Shown here: positions 48,174 through 63,100 of the stretch, piece by piece
Layout of the letters: the number at the start of each line of letters is the position of its first letter
Numbering within the stretch: position 1 is the stretch's first letter
NCBI RefSeq assembly: GCF_040054535.1
Contig: NC_090782.1
Span: 24,851,501-24,915,500 of the forward strand
Direction: 5' to 3'
DNA from: Antennarius striatus
Taxonomy: Eukaryota > Chordata > Actinopteri > Lophiiformes > Antennariidae
DNA length: 64,000 nt
Notes under the pieces: model-generated
What the model was told of the DNA's origin: nothing
The model's input: only the letters and a program-made list of their open reading frames with translations
The model's database searches: none
Position numbers and translations under genes: made by a program

Positions 48174-51100
48174 CAACAACTGAGGAAGGTGAAGAAGAGT
48201 TTTAAAATGTAAGAAAGTAAAACGAATATTAAAGAGCTCCAGACTCAAGATGGATCAGATAGACCCCCAAACAGGTGGACCCTCAAACAGGTAGAGCCTC
48301 AAACAGGTAGAACTTCAAATAGGTCGACCCCTCAAATAGGTGGAGCCTTGAACAGGTAGAGCCTCAAACAGGTCGACCCCTCAAATAGGTGGAGCCTCAA
48401 ACAGGTAGAGCCTCAAATAGGTGGACCCTCAAACAGGTAAAATTGAGAGCTGTGCCAGAGAAGTACGCTCAGATGTCAGAACATCATGTACCTGGTGTGA
48501 AAACATTCTTCTGCTGACTCATCAGATCGAAGGACTTCTAGAATAGTTCAGGAGAGTAGACACAAGAGACAGAACATCTGATTGTCTGGAACTGTCATAT
48601 CAAATTTCTTCTGTTGGATTCCTGAGATATTTCCTGTCAACCAGTCGGTTGCTCTGTCGCCCCCTTCTGGTGACAGGAAAAACAACTAAACACGATACAC
48701 CCCGACCTTATATATTTCTCGGGTTATTTCCTGAAAATTAAAGCAAGTTTTGAAAGATGCACTTTGTTGAAGTGACTAACAGAGAGACAGTAAACTAGGA
48801 TCTGTCTCAAACAACCAGAAAGAACTATAAAACCCTTCTCTTTCCAGAATAACCTGTTCCGACAAGTCCGGTCTGCATTCCTGCTGTGCTGACCGGTTTA
48901 ACTTTTCTCTACCTGTTCGGTTTTGCAGCGTCTGATTGAAACGGCGCCTTGGGGGGACGATCCAGCAGCCATCGACCAGCAGCTCATCAGCCACCAGAAG
49001 TTCCACAGTTCCATCCAGAGGAGCCCCGAGGTGGACCGGGCCAGAGACGACCTGGTGGGTACAGCAGGACCTGGATCTGGTTCTGCATCAATAAAAAAAA
49101 AAAAGTCAAATGAGAGATTCGGCGGATGATGGTGTGACATATTCAACTTGTTCTCCTTGCAGATCAAGAAAGGTGACAAAGCTAATCTGCATGCTCTGGA
49201 TCAGGAATGGGACAGTTTGCAGGTGAACAGAAATAAACGCCAAGTTCCTAAATCCTCACTGTTGGAGCTAAAGGATCTGTTGAGTGATCAAACTTCTGCT
49301 CCTTCCCCAGAAAATGTCATTCGGTCGCTCCAAGCAGCTGCAGGACCTCCAGCAGATCATTCAGGAGATATCCAGGGAGATCATGTGGGTGAACGAAAGG
49401 GAGGAACAGGAGCTGATGTTCGATTGGGGAGACAAGAACATCAACCAGTACATTCCACGCAAACAGGAGAGCTATTCTGTGAGTAAAATGCCTGGAGGGT
49501 AAAAGTTCAAAGCTGTTGTTTCAATCACACGAATGTCCTTCTTGAAGTTGATGAGGATCAGAACACGGACTCTTCCCCCAGCTGCATCCTAATGTTCTTT
49601 AACTTTTTTTTAATGGAACAGAAACTAATGAGCGCCCTGGAGGTCAAAGAGAAGGACCTGAATAAACTCAAAGCCAGAGTGGACTCCATCCTGAAGAACG
49701 ACCACCCAGCTTCAGACAAGATTGAGGTGTGGAACCGTCCTGTTATTCAGACTGCAGCGCTCAGCGTTGACATGCATCCGTGGACGCTGGAACCTCGTCT
49801 TTACATTTGTTCTTTTCTGTTTCAGGCTTACAGGGACACCCTCCAGACTCAGTGGAGCTGGCTGCTTCAGATTACCAAATGCATCGACACACACCTGAAG
49901 GAGAACGCAGCCTACAGCCAGGTAACATGAGCAAACATGAATTCAGTAGCAATTTATGTGTGAAACTACAGCTCAACGCTCCAGAGAAGGCTTTTATTTT
50001 GGACAAGGTTCATCAGAGGGTGTACCGTTGATTAAAAAAGGTTAGTGTAGAACTTTGGAGAACATATTTGGAATTACCGGAGCAACTGTTAAAGATTTAA
50101 AGGTAAAATTCCCTCATTCCAGTTCTCTCTCGCTAAAGTTGTCATTTGTGGTGCCCCCTGATGTTTGTATCGGTACAGACATGCTTTTTCCTCCCAACAA
50201 GCCACCCATGTTAAAGTTCCACAAGGTATTCGTTTTCATTTATATACCTCAGATCTTCATGACGTCACATGTTTCTCAACAGTTCTTCAAGGAAGCCAAT
50301 GAAACGTACAGCAACCTGCAGAAGGAACACGAGACGGTCCGCAAGAAGTTCACCTGTGATCGGAATACGTCTTTAGCCGACCTGTTGGAGCTCCTCAAGG
50401 GACTGGAGGTATAAACAACACAAAGACCACACAACACAATACAAAACAGCTTTTAACAGCAATGACATGCCAACAGGAAGTCTTCACGTCTCCTTCGTGC
50501 GAGTCTCCTTCAGGTCAGTTGGAGGCCACACCGATCAGGTCTCAGCAGACTGGCCAAGGATGGACTGGCTAATGTTGTTAGCACAAGTCACAAGTCAAAC
50601 AGTTGAACTGCTTTTCGCCTCTTTACACATGAACTACTAAACTGAACAAAACGTTTAGTTAAGTTTAACATTAAGATTTAGAATGTTTCTGTTGAGGCTT
50701 GAAAAGTTAAAAAGATGTTCACTGGATTATTCGTCCTTTACTTGATTTTCCTGCTTTAATAATTGCTGACTGTTTTTTCTAACAATCTCCAGAGAGAAAA
50801 GGAGAAGATCCTGGAAAACAAGAGGCTTATTCAGCCTCTGGTCAACAGCTCCAAGAACATCGTGAGACTGAAACCCAGAAACCCTGAAGACAAGAGCAGC
50901 GGCCCCATCCTCGTCAAGGCTTTGTGCGACTTCAAGCAAGACCAGGTCAGTCCAATATAAACTGTATATTTATGACTTATATATATTCACAAATGGTAAT
51001 CAACAGGATCGAGGGTATTTATTGATGATCTTCTTGGCCTTGCAGAAGGTGATCTGTAAGGGCGACGAGGCAATCCTAAAGAATAACAATCAACGCAGTA

Positions 51101-54100
51101 AGTGGGAAATCACCGGTCCAGGAGGGCTAGATATGTCAGTGCCCTCAGTCTGCCTGATCATACCGCCTCCTAACCCTCTCAGCATCAGTCTGGCCAACAA
51201 GTAAGACTCAAAGACGGCTTGTGTTTGTGTTGCTGACACATGTCAGTACTCAAACATATTTAAATGTCATGTCTCTCTTATCCAAAGGAACGATCAGTAC
51301 TATGAGGCCATCCTGTCCATCTGGAATCAGCTGTACATCAACGTGAAGAGTCTCATTGCCTGGCAGTATTGTGTCCAGGACATCACATACATCAAGTCCC
51401 TGACCATCTCAATGGTAAGTGATGAATACACTTGGTTTTGTACATTCACAAATGTCGATTGTGATCAATCAGGTGAATATTAGTACCAATTGACATATGG
51501 CCACATGCCAGGAAGACAGGAAACAGGGGAATCAATGGAAAACAGCTCCCTGTCCTTTAGTAAAATCAACTATAAGCTCCTAAAAAACTACATTAATATC
51601 AGGTTTCTGATATGATTCAGACACAAGTCAAACATGTTTTCTATGTTTGTTCAGCTGTCTAAGATGCGTCCGGAAGAGTATCGACAAATCATCAAGACTC
51701 TCGAGACTCACATGTCGGAGTTCAAGGTGAGCAGCCTCGGCTCCCAGATGTTTGCCGATGATGACAAGAGAGCCATGGAGGACCAGTTCACAGGAGCTCA
51801 GTCCCACTATGACCAGCTGGTGGTCCAGCTGCCTACCTACAGTAAGTAATACAGGACTGAGAAGAACTTATCGCCTTCCCCAAAATGAAGAAACAGAGTT
51901 TATACTTTGAATTCTGAAAAGATGACATCTGTAATTGTGTTGTAGCTGCAGCTAATGTTAGCATGTCTGCAGCCAATGCTTGGATTTTTCTTGGATGTTG
52001 TTAGCTAATTTTACCCAATGAATACATGTATTGCAAACTATTAGCTGGTAAATATTACAGAATGTGAGCATCATCATAGTGGCAAAACCATCCAACGCAA
52101 TGTCACTCCTTTTTCTGTGGATATGGTAACTATATCAACTTTTAAATAGTTACATGTTTTCACTCGCAGTTGTACAACAGGGACAAATAGAAGCACAACA
52201 AGCAGCTGAGCAGCAACACCAACAGCAGCTGATTATAATACAGCAGCAGCAACAAGCAGCAGCTGAAGAGGAGGCCAGAAGGCTTGAGGAAGAACAACTG
52301 AGGGAGGAGTTGATAAAAACAGCAGAGAGGAAAGCGGAAGTGAAAAAAGAGGTGGTGAAAAAAGAACAAGTGATCAAGAAGGATGTCGTGAAAGTGACCA
52401 AGACTGAACCAGCAAGGAGGAAGGTGTTGGTGTCCTCTTCTTCTAACCCCGTCCCGGCATCTCACAGCTTGACTGAGCTGCATGCGCTCAGACTGAGACT
52501 GGAGGCCGCCGAGGGAACCCTGAGTCAGCACGTTCACATCTGCGTCGGAGACGACGGTGTGAACGATTGCAGCCTCAAGATCACTCAGCTGGAGGTAGGC
52601 GCTAAGACAACACCAGACCAGCCTGGAGTCGAGTCCATGTCAAATTCTTCATGGCTGCGTTTCTTCGTAGACGGTGCAGCATGACGTGGACTCGATGCGC
52701 GAGGAGTTCTTACGCCTGAGGGAGCGTATTTTGAAGGAGCTGGATGAAACAAGTGATCTGGATAAAGCCCAGTTCCTCCGCAGTGAGATCGGAATCATCA
52801 ACCAGAGACTGGGTAGTCTGGAGAGCAGCTCCTCGGCTTATCTGCAACGGTAACCCAAGACAGTTTTTTTTTTGAAGCTCTGGAAGAACTGTAGAGCCAC
52901 TAGAACAGGCATGAGCAAAGTATGGCCCGTGGGCCATGTTTGGCCCTTAAGGCGTTGTAATCCGGCCCGCCAAAATTTTTTACATTATATAATACATTTT
53001 GTAGAATAAATGCAGTTTACTGCGGTGCACTGGCGTCGTGCCCGGAGTGTCCCCCGCCTCACGCCCTATGCCACTGGGATAGGCTCCAGCTCCCCGTGAC
53101 CTGCTGCGGCGGATGTAGCGGTGGTAATATGAAAATGAAAATGAAATGAAATGCAGTTTAAAAGTTTTTTCAACAAACCTTGGCTGTGTATGCTTTGTTG
53201 CTTGTTAAAGGCCAAAACAGTTTATATGATAGTTTGGGTTTTACCATCTTATTATTGTTGCAAAGTCTTTGTAGACATCATCTAAGACGTAAGAAAGGAA
53301 ATGGTTGTACCATGGGGGGAAAGAACTCTTTAGTAAGCTTTCTGACTTTTCTTCAGCTCTTCATGATCTCTCCTTCTTCATCAGGCTGCGGGCTCTAAGG
53401 GACATGCTGGAGAGCGTGGACCGAGCTGAAGACATAGTGAAAGTTCACGAGGCGAGACTGACAGAGAAAGAGACCACCTCCCTGTTACCCGGTGAAGTGG
53501 AGGCTTACATATCGACCCTGACGGTATTCAAATTTCATTATTCAAGTGGTTTGAGCATCATATTGCAGTTGCTGTGGGAAGCTTTTGCTCCAGACTGGGA
53601 CCGTCCTGCTGTGTTGGTTGTGATGAATGCTCTGATTCCTGCTGCTTGAAAAGCACTCGTAAACCCTCACCCTCGCCTGGTGTCTTCTATATGCAGAATA
53701 TGAAAGCAGAGCTGGATAATAAGAAGGATGTTCTGGCCTCCATGGAGGCAGAGTTGTCCAAGGCGAGCCACTGGAACAGCCAGGTGGGTGGACCCTCCCA
53801 CAGGTGCGACATGATGCTGTGCAAATACACCGAGCAGGTGGGGGTGCTGTCAGACCGCTGGAGACGAATCACTGGACAGATTGATACCAGGTGTGCTTTT
53901 CTGTACACAACTTCAAACCAGGTTCCTAACCCAGAGCTGAGAATTTACATCTTAGGGCTGGGTGAGATATATTTTTCAAAGCACAACTTGTATTTATTTC
54001 TGTTTAATTGGTCAGACTCCAGGATTTGCTGCTGTACCAGCCCCAGCTGCTGCACTACAAAGAAACCAGCAGCTCTCTTGATGACTGGATCAACGACACT

Positions 54101-57100
54101 CGTAACAAACAGGACGTCCTGCAGGCAACCAAGATAGATAGCCTCCAGGCACTGCAAGACCACATGAATGACCAGAAGGTCCCCTGTTCACCTCTTCATT
54201 CTCATTGGTTGAAATGCGGGCAGTCTTGAGGGTTTGTCTGACTTATCTCTAAACTGTGTTATTAAGGCACTAAACTCAGAAATCAAGGCAAAGAGGGAGA
54301 CGGTAGAAAGCGTGTTGAAGGACAATGAGGCCTGTGTCAATTCAATCAAGGTAAGGATGCTGACTTCAAACTCCTCAAAACCATTTAGTCCAGTTCATGA
54401 ATTTTTCAACTGCCTTTGTTTTGCAGGACTATGAAATGGACCTCGCCTCCTACACATTTGGGTTAGAGACTTTACTCAACATCCCAATTAAGAGGACCAT
54501 GCTGAGGTCACCGTCGATGGATCTAAATCAAGAGGTTTGGCACCAAACTGGAAGTGTTGTCCCTTTTGAAGACATTCAGGCAACTTTTGTCTGTAGCGTG
54601 AATCATTTTATTTCTTAGTTTTATACGTTACCAGTAGTTTGCTCCAAAAATGAAAATGCAAACTGAAAGTTCCAGAAGCTTAACTGCAAAAGAGCATTTC
54701 GACATTCTCCTAAACCCTGTCTGAAGAGGGTACATTAGCATAATCATTTGCTAATCCCACATTAGACAAGCTTGAGTTTTCTTAGTCTCTGCATACCTCA
54801 TTGTTTCCACTTATTACACAACATCAGGAGCTTTCGATTTGGATGCTACAGTGAAACTTTTGTTTTAAAAAAATTGTAAATAATTTCTTTCTAAATCAAT
54901 CTGGGACCTCCAGACTGACTCATTTATATGACAGTTTCTCTGAGTCAACACAATGAAATATTTCTGAAAGAGTCATTAAGTTTTCTTTGTGTTCATCTCA
55001 GGCTATACAACTGCAAACCCGTTACATGGCGTTGCTTACCTCATCTGGAGACTACTACAAATTCCTGGGAGAACTGCTCAAAAACATGGAGGAACTCAAG
55101 GTGGCGATGCCCTTGTTTGTAACTTACTGAATGTTTACAATTTGTTTCTTCTTAGAAACACTTGTGTCAGATAAATCCAGCCAAATTAATAGTTTAAGTA
55201 GACTGTCTTAGGTTTTATTAAACAGGTTTATTGAATCTCAACCTTTGGTTTCAGATTCGTAACACCAGGATCGACCTGTTAGAGGAAGAACTTCGACTTC
55301 TGAAGGATAACTTCCAAGATTGCAACGCTAAGAACAAATCTTTGGCGGACGACATCGCCCGATATAAGCTGGAGCTGTCCCAGTCGCAGGAGCAGTTGCT
55401 GTCGGTGGAGGAGGTAAAGCAGAGCACCGTCCTGAAGTGCAACGCCGCCAAGGAGTCCCTGGATAGCACTCAAAGCCAGCTGGCCGACCTCAACCATCAG
55501 GTGACGAATCTCAAGTACCTGCTTGAAGAAGAAAAGAGGAAGAAGAGGCTGGCAGAGGAACGCTACACTCAACAGCAGGTGGAGTATGACTCAGTGCTGA
55601 GGAAGAGGCAGAAGGAGCTGGAGACAGTCAGCTGGTCTAAGGTGGAGATCGAGAAGGGTGTGGCCAGCAAGGATCGTGAGATCCAGCAGCTGCGGAGGCA
55701 GTTGGCTGAGGAAGCAGACAAGATCAAGGAGCTACAGAGGGAGATGTCAAAGGTAAGAAGCAAATGCGTTGTGGAGATAAATAACCTAAAGCTCAACTAT
55801 GAATCCCAGATCCACATCAGTCGCACAGACGTCCAGAGACTGGAAGCCCAGAGAGAGGAGGAAGCAGCTGAGCTCCAGCTGCAGTTTGACGGGATTCTGG
55901 CAGAAAGGAGTAACATGGAGGAAGAGCTGAGGAGGCTCAGGATCCTGGCCAGCGAGGCTGAGGAAAGAAGGAAGATCGCAGAAGAAAAAACTCGCCATCA
56001 ACATGCTGTCATCTCAGAGGAAACACACAAGAGGAGGGAACTGGAAAGAGAGGTGGAGGTGCTGATGAGACACAGCGATGAAGAAAGCAACCGGTATAGA
56101 GAGGAGCTGGCAGCAGTCATGAAGAGTCTTCAAGAGAAGAGTGAGGAAATGGCCTACATCACGCACAGTCTCGAGGAGGAGGCGCGCAGGAGGAGAACCG
56201 TCGAGGAGGGGCAGGGTGTGATGGATAATACTTTGGCTGAGCTGCAGGTGAAGCTAACCAGTTCCTCGGTGGCGGTGACCCAGTTGGTGGAGTGCAAGGA
56301 CGAGCTTGAGAAGATACGTTTGGAGCTGGATAGAGAGAGCAGGGAGAGAAGAAGAATGGAACAGAAGATGAGCAGATTACAGGGACGCATGAAAGACCTT
56401 CTGGCTGTGAGAGATGGTCTGGAGAGTCAAGTGGAAAATCTAAGGCAGGCTAACCAAGACGAAGTGGCCAGAAGACAGCAGGTAGAAACAGAGCTGGAAA
56501 AGACCGCTTCATCCATGAAAGAGTACACCAGCACCATCACCATGCTACGCCAGAGTCAAGACCAAGCCAGCTTCTCAGAAAAGATACGAGACGAAGAGTT
56601 TCTAAAGTTGCAAGAAGAACTAGAAAGAAGCTTCACACAGAACAAGACGTCTGCAGATCATGTGACAAAGCTAGGGGCGGAGCTGAAAGCCTTGCAGCAA
56701 CAACTCCTGCAGGAGCAGGCAAGAGTCAAAGATGCAAACCTCAAGAATGAAGGTCTTAATAGAACTATAGAAGAGAGTAGTAAAGCACTGCAGGAGAATT
56801 CTGTGGCTCTTCAGAGGCTGAAGGAGTTGACAGAAACTCAGACCAGAGAGAGGCTGCGGATGGAAGGAGAACTGAGAGCAGCACAACACGATAAACAGGA
56901 ACTTGCGAGGTCCAAACTTGGAATTGATGATGAGTTTTCCTCTCAGATTGCCGCCCTTGAGCTGCAGCTTCAAGCCAGTGAGCGCAGCAATAAAGATCAC
57001 TGCAACCTGGTGTCGGAGCTCTCATCCGAGAGGGAGAAACTCCACCTGGAGACTGACAAATTACAAAAGCAGGCCAGCGAGGTACATGGAGGTTTGGCAT

Positions 57101-60100
57101 GTAGTCCTGGACTGCTCTCCCTTTTCCAAATCAGACTCCCAAGTTGGACCAATCACGTAGTCGTCACTGTGTGGTCAAACGCTTCCTGCATGCTGGAACA
57201 CCTCTAGAACCCCTGTAGATGCCTTCCATGTAGTAGCTCTGATTTGAACACTATCACTATCACTATCCTGACAACAAGATCTGTGCCCTCTGACCTCCGT
57301 CATCTGTCTGCACTGCTAATGTATGTGCAGCGTGCATGCTTTTTTTGCTTATTCCAGAAGAGTGAACACCTTTGGCATCTAACTCATCCTGTTTTCTCTG
57401 GTTTGATCGTTGTTAATTTACAGTAGAGTCTTAATGATTGTAAAGACACATTTTGCAAATTTGTAAAAGCAGCAAATCCACATTTCAGGTACCTTTTCTT
57501 TTGAGGTACCTTTTTTTTGCTATTGAAGATCCATCACTCAAGATTTACCCTGATCGGCCAGTGCTGTTTCACAAATTTACAGAATGTGAAAATCTTCCAT
57601 TCCCAGTCTGAATATACACTAGAAGCTTTTCGAAAAGTTGATCTGTTAATTTTCGAAGTTGTGTAAACATATTTTTTCTGCATGCATAAGATAGTCAATT
57701 TCACAGAAACAATATATACCTATACATACTTTGATTTCCCTGCCTTGTAAGACATTGTCTTTTTTTTTTATTTCTAAATGGGAAATAGCAGCATATGTAG
57801 TAAATGTATTACTTAACATAGCAAACGTCATCCTGGAGGAACACACACACTTGCTATTCGTGTTTTTGACTATTATTGTCTTCAAAGTGTGCCATCATTT
57901 AATGTGTTTTGTCATATTTTACATTAAGATAAACAAAAACACAGGAACAATCTACAACATCAATTTGGTTGTTTTTTATTCAACCGCTAGAGAAATTGGT
58001 GGACATCCTTGCAGTACTTTGCTGCTGGTATATTCCAATATAACAAGTGTGTCCTGTCCTCCTGGATAGTAGTAAAGTTTGCAAATCCCTGGTTGTGGTG
58101 TATGTTAGATTTAGCACAATATTATTTTCCCATTTTATTTAATTTCAATGTGTGCCACAATGTGAAATACGGATAAGGAATATACTGATATTTCTATACA
58201 GGTATACCTCGGCTTACTTCGTTTTAACTTACGTTGTTCTCAATTATGTCAGTTTTTTAAAAAAAGGAAAAATAAAAATCAAGCTTACGTCATTTACTTC
58301 ACTCCATAAGAGTAAAAACATTTAATATTATTAGCTCATAGCAGCTGCTGTGACCTGCAATGCGGCAGAATTTGACTTATGTTATTTTTCGACTTACGTT
58401 CTGTCTCCTGGAATCAATGAATGATGTAAGCAGAGGTCTACCTGTACAAAAAATTTATGGTTGTATTTTTGAGCCAACTAACCTTTCATCTCTCTGCTGT
58501 CCTTCCTCCCACCAGACAACTGCGACGATGCAGTCCCTTCAGTCCCAGTACAAAGAGATTGTGGTGGAGAGAGACGCTCTGTTGCTGAAACTGCAATTCT
58601 CAGGAACTGACAAAGATCACTCTCAGAAGCTAGAGGAGGAACTTGCTCTTATCAAATTTTCCCAAGAGTCAGAGCTTCGCAATAAGCAACGTCTACTGGA
58701 GGAAAATGAAAGGGTGAAGAAGGATTTAGATTACTGGAAGGAACAGCATGATAGTAAGCAGAGTCTGCTCCGGCAATATGACGTGGACAAGGAACGTCTA
58801 GAGAGGGAAAAGAAGTCTTTCAAAAGTGAGATAGACAGGCTGAGGATGGAACTCCGAGAGGTTGAGGAGACATATAAAATTAAGCTGGCAACCATACAGA
58901 GAGATGTGAAGGAGGTGACCATTGTGAGAGAAAATGTTGAAACTGAGCTGACAAGAGCTGCACCGCCTCCAACCTTGGACGCTACCGATCTGATTTTTGA
59001 TGGTGTACGCAAATCAGTGACAGCAAACCAGTTGCTTGAATGCGGTGTTCTGGACAAACCAACATTCAACCAGCTTGTGAAAGGGCATAGAACTGTCCCT
59101 GATGTTTCTGTTGACAAAAGAATGAGTCTGAAAGGTACAGGTCCAATAGCTGGTGTGGTAATTGAAGGTCCAAAAGGTCCAGGGTCCATCACTGGACTCG
59201 TACGCAAAATGACTTTCACTGAAGCAAAGAAAGGGAATCTCCTGACACCATATAGTGCCGATCTCTTATTGGATGCCCAGGCTGCCACAGGTCACATAAT
59301 TGACCCCAGGATTAATCAGAAATTTACAGTAGAGGAGGCATGTAATCAAGGTGTGGTGGATGAAGAGGACAGAAAAAGATTGCTGGCAGCAGAAGCTGCA
59401 GCGGTGGGATACATGAGTCCTGGGTCAAGAAAACCTCTTTCAGTATTTCAGGCCATGAAAAAGGGAGAAGTTGACAGGAACACAACACTACGTCTGCTAC
59501 AAGCACAGGAATCTACGGGTGGCTTCCTAGATCCTACATTCAGTGTCTTTCTTCCCAAAGAGAAAGCAATGGAACGTAATTTGATTGATGATGACATATC
59601 TCATGCACTGAATCAGAGGCCTGAACTCTATCAAGACCCAGACACTGAGGAAGGTGTAACTTATATGTCACTGAAGAGACAATGTAAGGTAGAGCCACAC
59701 ACCGGCCTTCTGCTTCTTCCTGTCCCTGAGAAGGTAGACCCTTCTGAACTTGTCTTTAACGGAGTTCGAAAACCTGTCACAGCCAAGCAGCTGGTTGATT
59801 GTGGTGTGCTGGACAAGCCGACATTTAAAGATCTAGAACTGGGAAAGAAAACTGTTACAGAGGTATCTGTAGACAAAAAGATTAGCCTTAAAGGGATGGG
59901 CCCAATAGCTGGGGTTGTAATTGAAGGCCCAAAAGGTCCTGGGTCCATAACAGGACCCTTACGCAAAATGACTTTCACTGAAGCAAAGAAAGGGAATCTC
60001 TTGACACCAGAAGCTGCTGATCAGTTATTGGATGCCCAAGCTGCCACAGGTCACATAATTGACCCCAGGACTAATCAGAAATTGACAGTTGAAGAGGCAT

Positions 60101-63100
60101 GTAATCAAGGTGTGGTGGATGAAGAGGACAGAGAGAGATTGCTGGCAGCAGAATCTGCAGCAGTGGGATATATGAGTCCTGGGTCAAGAAAACCTCTTTC
60201 AGTATTTCAGGCCATGAAAAGGAGAGAAGTTGACAAGAATACAACACTACGTCTGCTACAAGCACAAGAATCTGCAGGTGGCTTCCTAGACCCCATACTA
60301 AGTGTCTACCTTCCCAAAGACAAAGCAATGGAACGTAACTTAATTGATGATGACATATACCATGCTTTGAATCAGAGGCCTGAACTCTATCGGGACCCAG
60401 ACACTGAGGAAGGTGTAACTTATATGTCACTGAAGAGACAATGTAAGGTAGAGCCACACACTGGCCTTCTGCTTCTTCCTGTTCCTGAGAAGATAGACCC
60501 TTCTGAACTTGTCTTTAACGGAGTTCGAAAACCTGTCACAGCCAAGCAGCTGGTTGATTGTGGTGTGCTGGACAAGCCAACATTTAAAGATCTAGAATTG
60601 GGGAAGAAAACTGTTCCAGAGGTATCTGTAGACAAAAAAATCAGTCTAAAAGGTACAGGTCCAATAGCTGGGGTGGTAATTGAAGGCCCAAAAGGTCCAG
60701 GGTCCATAACGGGACCTTTACGCAAAATGACTTTCACTGAAGCAAAGAAAGGTAATCTCCTGACACCATATGGTGCTGATATCTTATTGGATGCCCAGGC
60801 TGCCACAGGTCACATAATTGACCCCAGGACCAATCGGAAATTTACAGTAGAGGAGGCATGCAATCAAGGTGTGGTGGATGAAGAGGACAGAGAGAGATTG
60901 CTGGCTGCAGAAGCTGCAGCAGTGGGATATATGAGTCCTGGGTCAAGAAAACCTCTTTCAGTATTTCAGGCCATGAAAAAGGGAGAAGTTGACAGGAACA
61001 CAACACTACGTCTGCTACAAGCGCAGGAATCTACGGGTGGCTTCCTAGATCCTACATTAAGTGTCTTCCTTCCCAAAGAGAAAGCAATGGCGTGTAATTT
61101 GATTGATGATGACATATCTTATGCTCTGAATAGGAGGCCCGAACTCTATCAGGATCCAGATACTGAGGAAGGTGTAACTTATATGTCACTGAAGAGGCAA
61201 TGTAAGGTGGAGCCACACACCGGCCTTCTGCTTCTTCCTGTTCCTGAGAAGGTAGACCCTTCTGAACTTGTCTTTAACGGAGTTCGAAAACCTGTCACAG
61301 CCAAGCAGCTGGTTGATTGTGGTGTGCTGGATAAGCCAACATTTAAAAATTTAGAAAAGGGAAAGAAAACTATTCAAGAGGTGTCTGTTGATAAAAATGA
61401 TTATCTGAAGGGGACTGGACCTATTGCAGGGGTCGTGGCTGGGAATCGGGGTAAAATGTCTTTGTCTGATGCCAAGAAGCAGAGACTCCTGTCTGAAGAC
61501 AGTGCAGATTTGTTACTGGAAGCGCAGGCAGCCACAGGTCACATCATTGATCCCAAAACCAGTCAAAAGCTGACTGTAGAAGAGGCATGTTCCAGAGGGG
61601 TAGTGGATTTTAGTGATCGAGACAGGTTGTTGGCAGCAGAGGCTGCTGCTGTGGGATATAATGATCCTACCACAGCCAAGCCTTTGTCAGTGTTTGAGGC
61701 CATGAAGAGGGGTGTTATTGACAGAGAGACTGGGCTACGCCTACTGCAAGCTCAGGAGTCCATGGGAGGGATCTTAGATCCTAATATCAGTGTGTTCCTC
61801 CCCAAAGATACAGCTATCAAGCGTGACCTTCTGAATGAAAACCTCCGCCAAGCTCTAAACCAGAATCCAAATTGTTACATTGACCCCGAAACTGAGCTGA
61901 AGTCCAGTTATGGAGCACTGAAAAAAAGATGTAAGCGAGAACCTCACTCAGGTCTGCTGCTTTTGCCCATCTCTGAGACACTAGACCCTTCCAAATTGAT
62001 CTTTGATGGTGTACGTAAGCCAGTGACAGCACAACAGTTGCTTGATCGTGGAGTCCTGGACAAAGTGACATTTAATAAGCTGTTGAAGGGGGAGAAAACT
62101 GTTAGAGAGGTGTCTGTGGAGAAAAAGGGTTTTCTAAAAGGAACAGGTTCCATCGCTGGTGTGGCAGCTGGACCTTTAGGAAAAATGTCTTTATCAGAAG
62201 CCAAGAAGAAGATGCTCATGCCCATAGAGAGTGCAAATATGCTACTGGATGCCCAGGCTGCCACAGGCTACATCATTGACCCCTCAAGTAATCAAAAACT
62301 AACAGTAGATGAAGCATGTTCCAGAGGAGTGGTGGATAACAGAGATAGAGACAGACTGTTAGTAGCGGAGGGTGCGGCTGTGGGCTACCGGGATCCAAGC
62401 ACAGCAAAGCCTCTTACATTGTTTGAGGCAATGAAGAAGGGAATAATTGACTGGAAGACTACGCTACGCTTGCTGCAGGCTCAGTTGTCTGCAGGGGGAA
62501 TCCTGGATCCTCACCTCAGCGTGTTTCTTCCCAAAGAAACAGCTGTAAAGCACAACCTTTTAGATGAGGACCTTTACAATGCTCTAAGCACGGAGCCTGA
62601 ATATTATATTGACCCAGATACTGAACTTGATACAAGTTATACTGCTTTAAAGAGAAGAAGCAAAACAGAGTCTCACACAGGTCTGATACTTCTGCCAATC
62701 ATTGAGAGGAAAGACCCTTCCAAATTGATGTTTGATGGTGTTCGTAAACAAGTCTCGGCCAAACAGCTGTTTGAATGTGGAGTCCTTGACAAGCCAACAT
62801 ACGACCTATTGCTGAAAGGAGAGAAAACTGTCCGTATTGTATCTGTGGAAAAGAAAGTTTACCTAAAAGGAACAGGTCCCATTGCTGGGGTAGTAGGTGC
62901 ACAAAAAATGTCTTTGTCCAAAGCAAAGAAACAGAAGCTTCTGTCTGAAGATAGTGCTAATTTGCTACTAGATGCGCAGGCTGCCACAGGCTACATCATT
63001 GACCCTGAAACTAATCGGGATCTCACAGTAGATGAAGCATGTGCCAGAGGTGTAGTTGACATTACAGATCGTGACAGATTGCTGGCAGCAGAGGCCGCTG

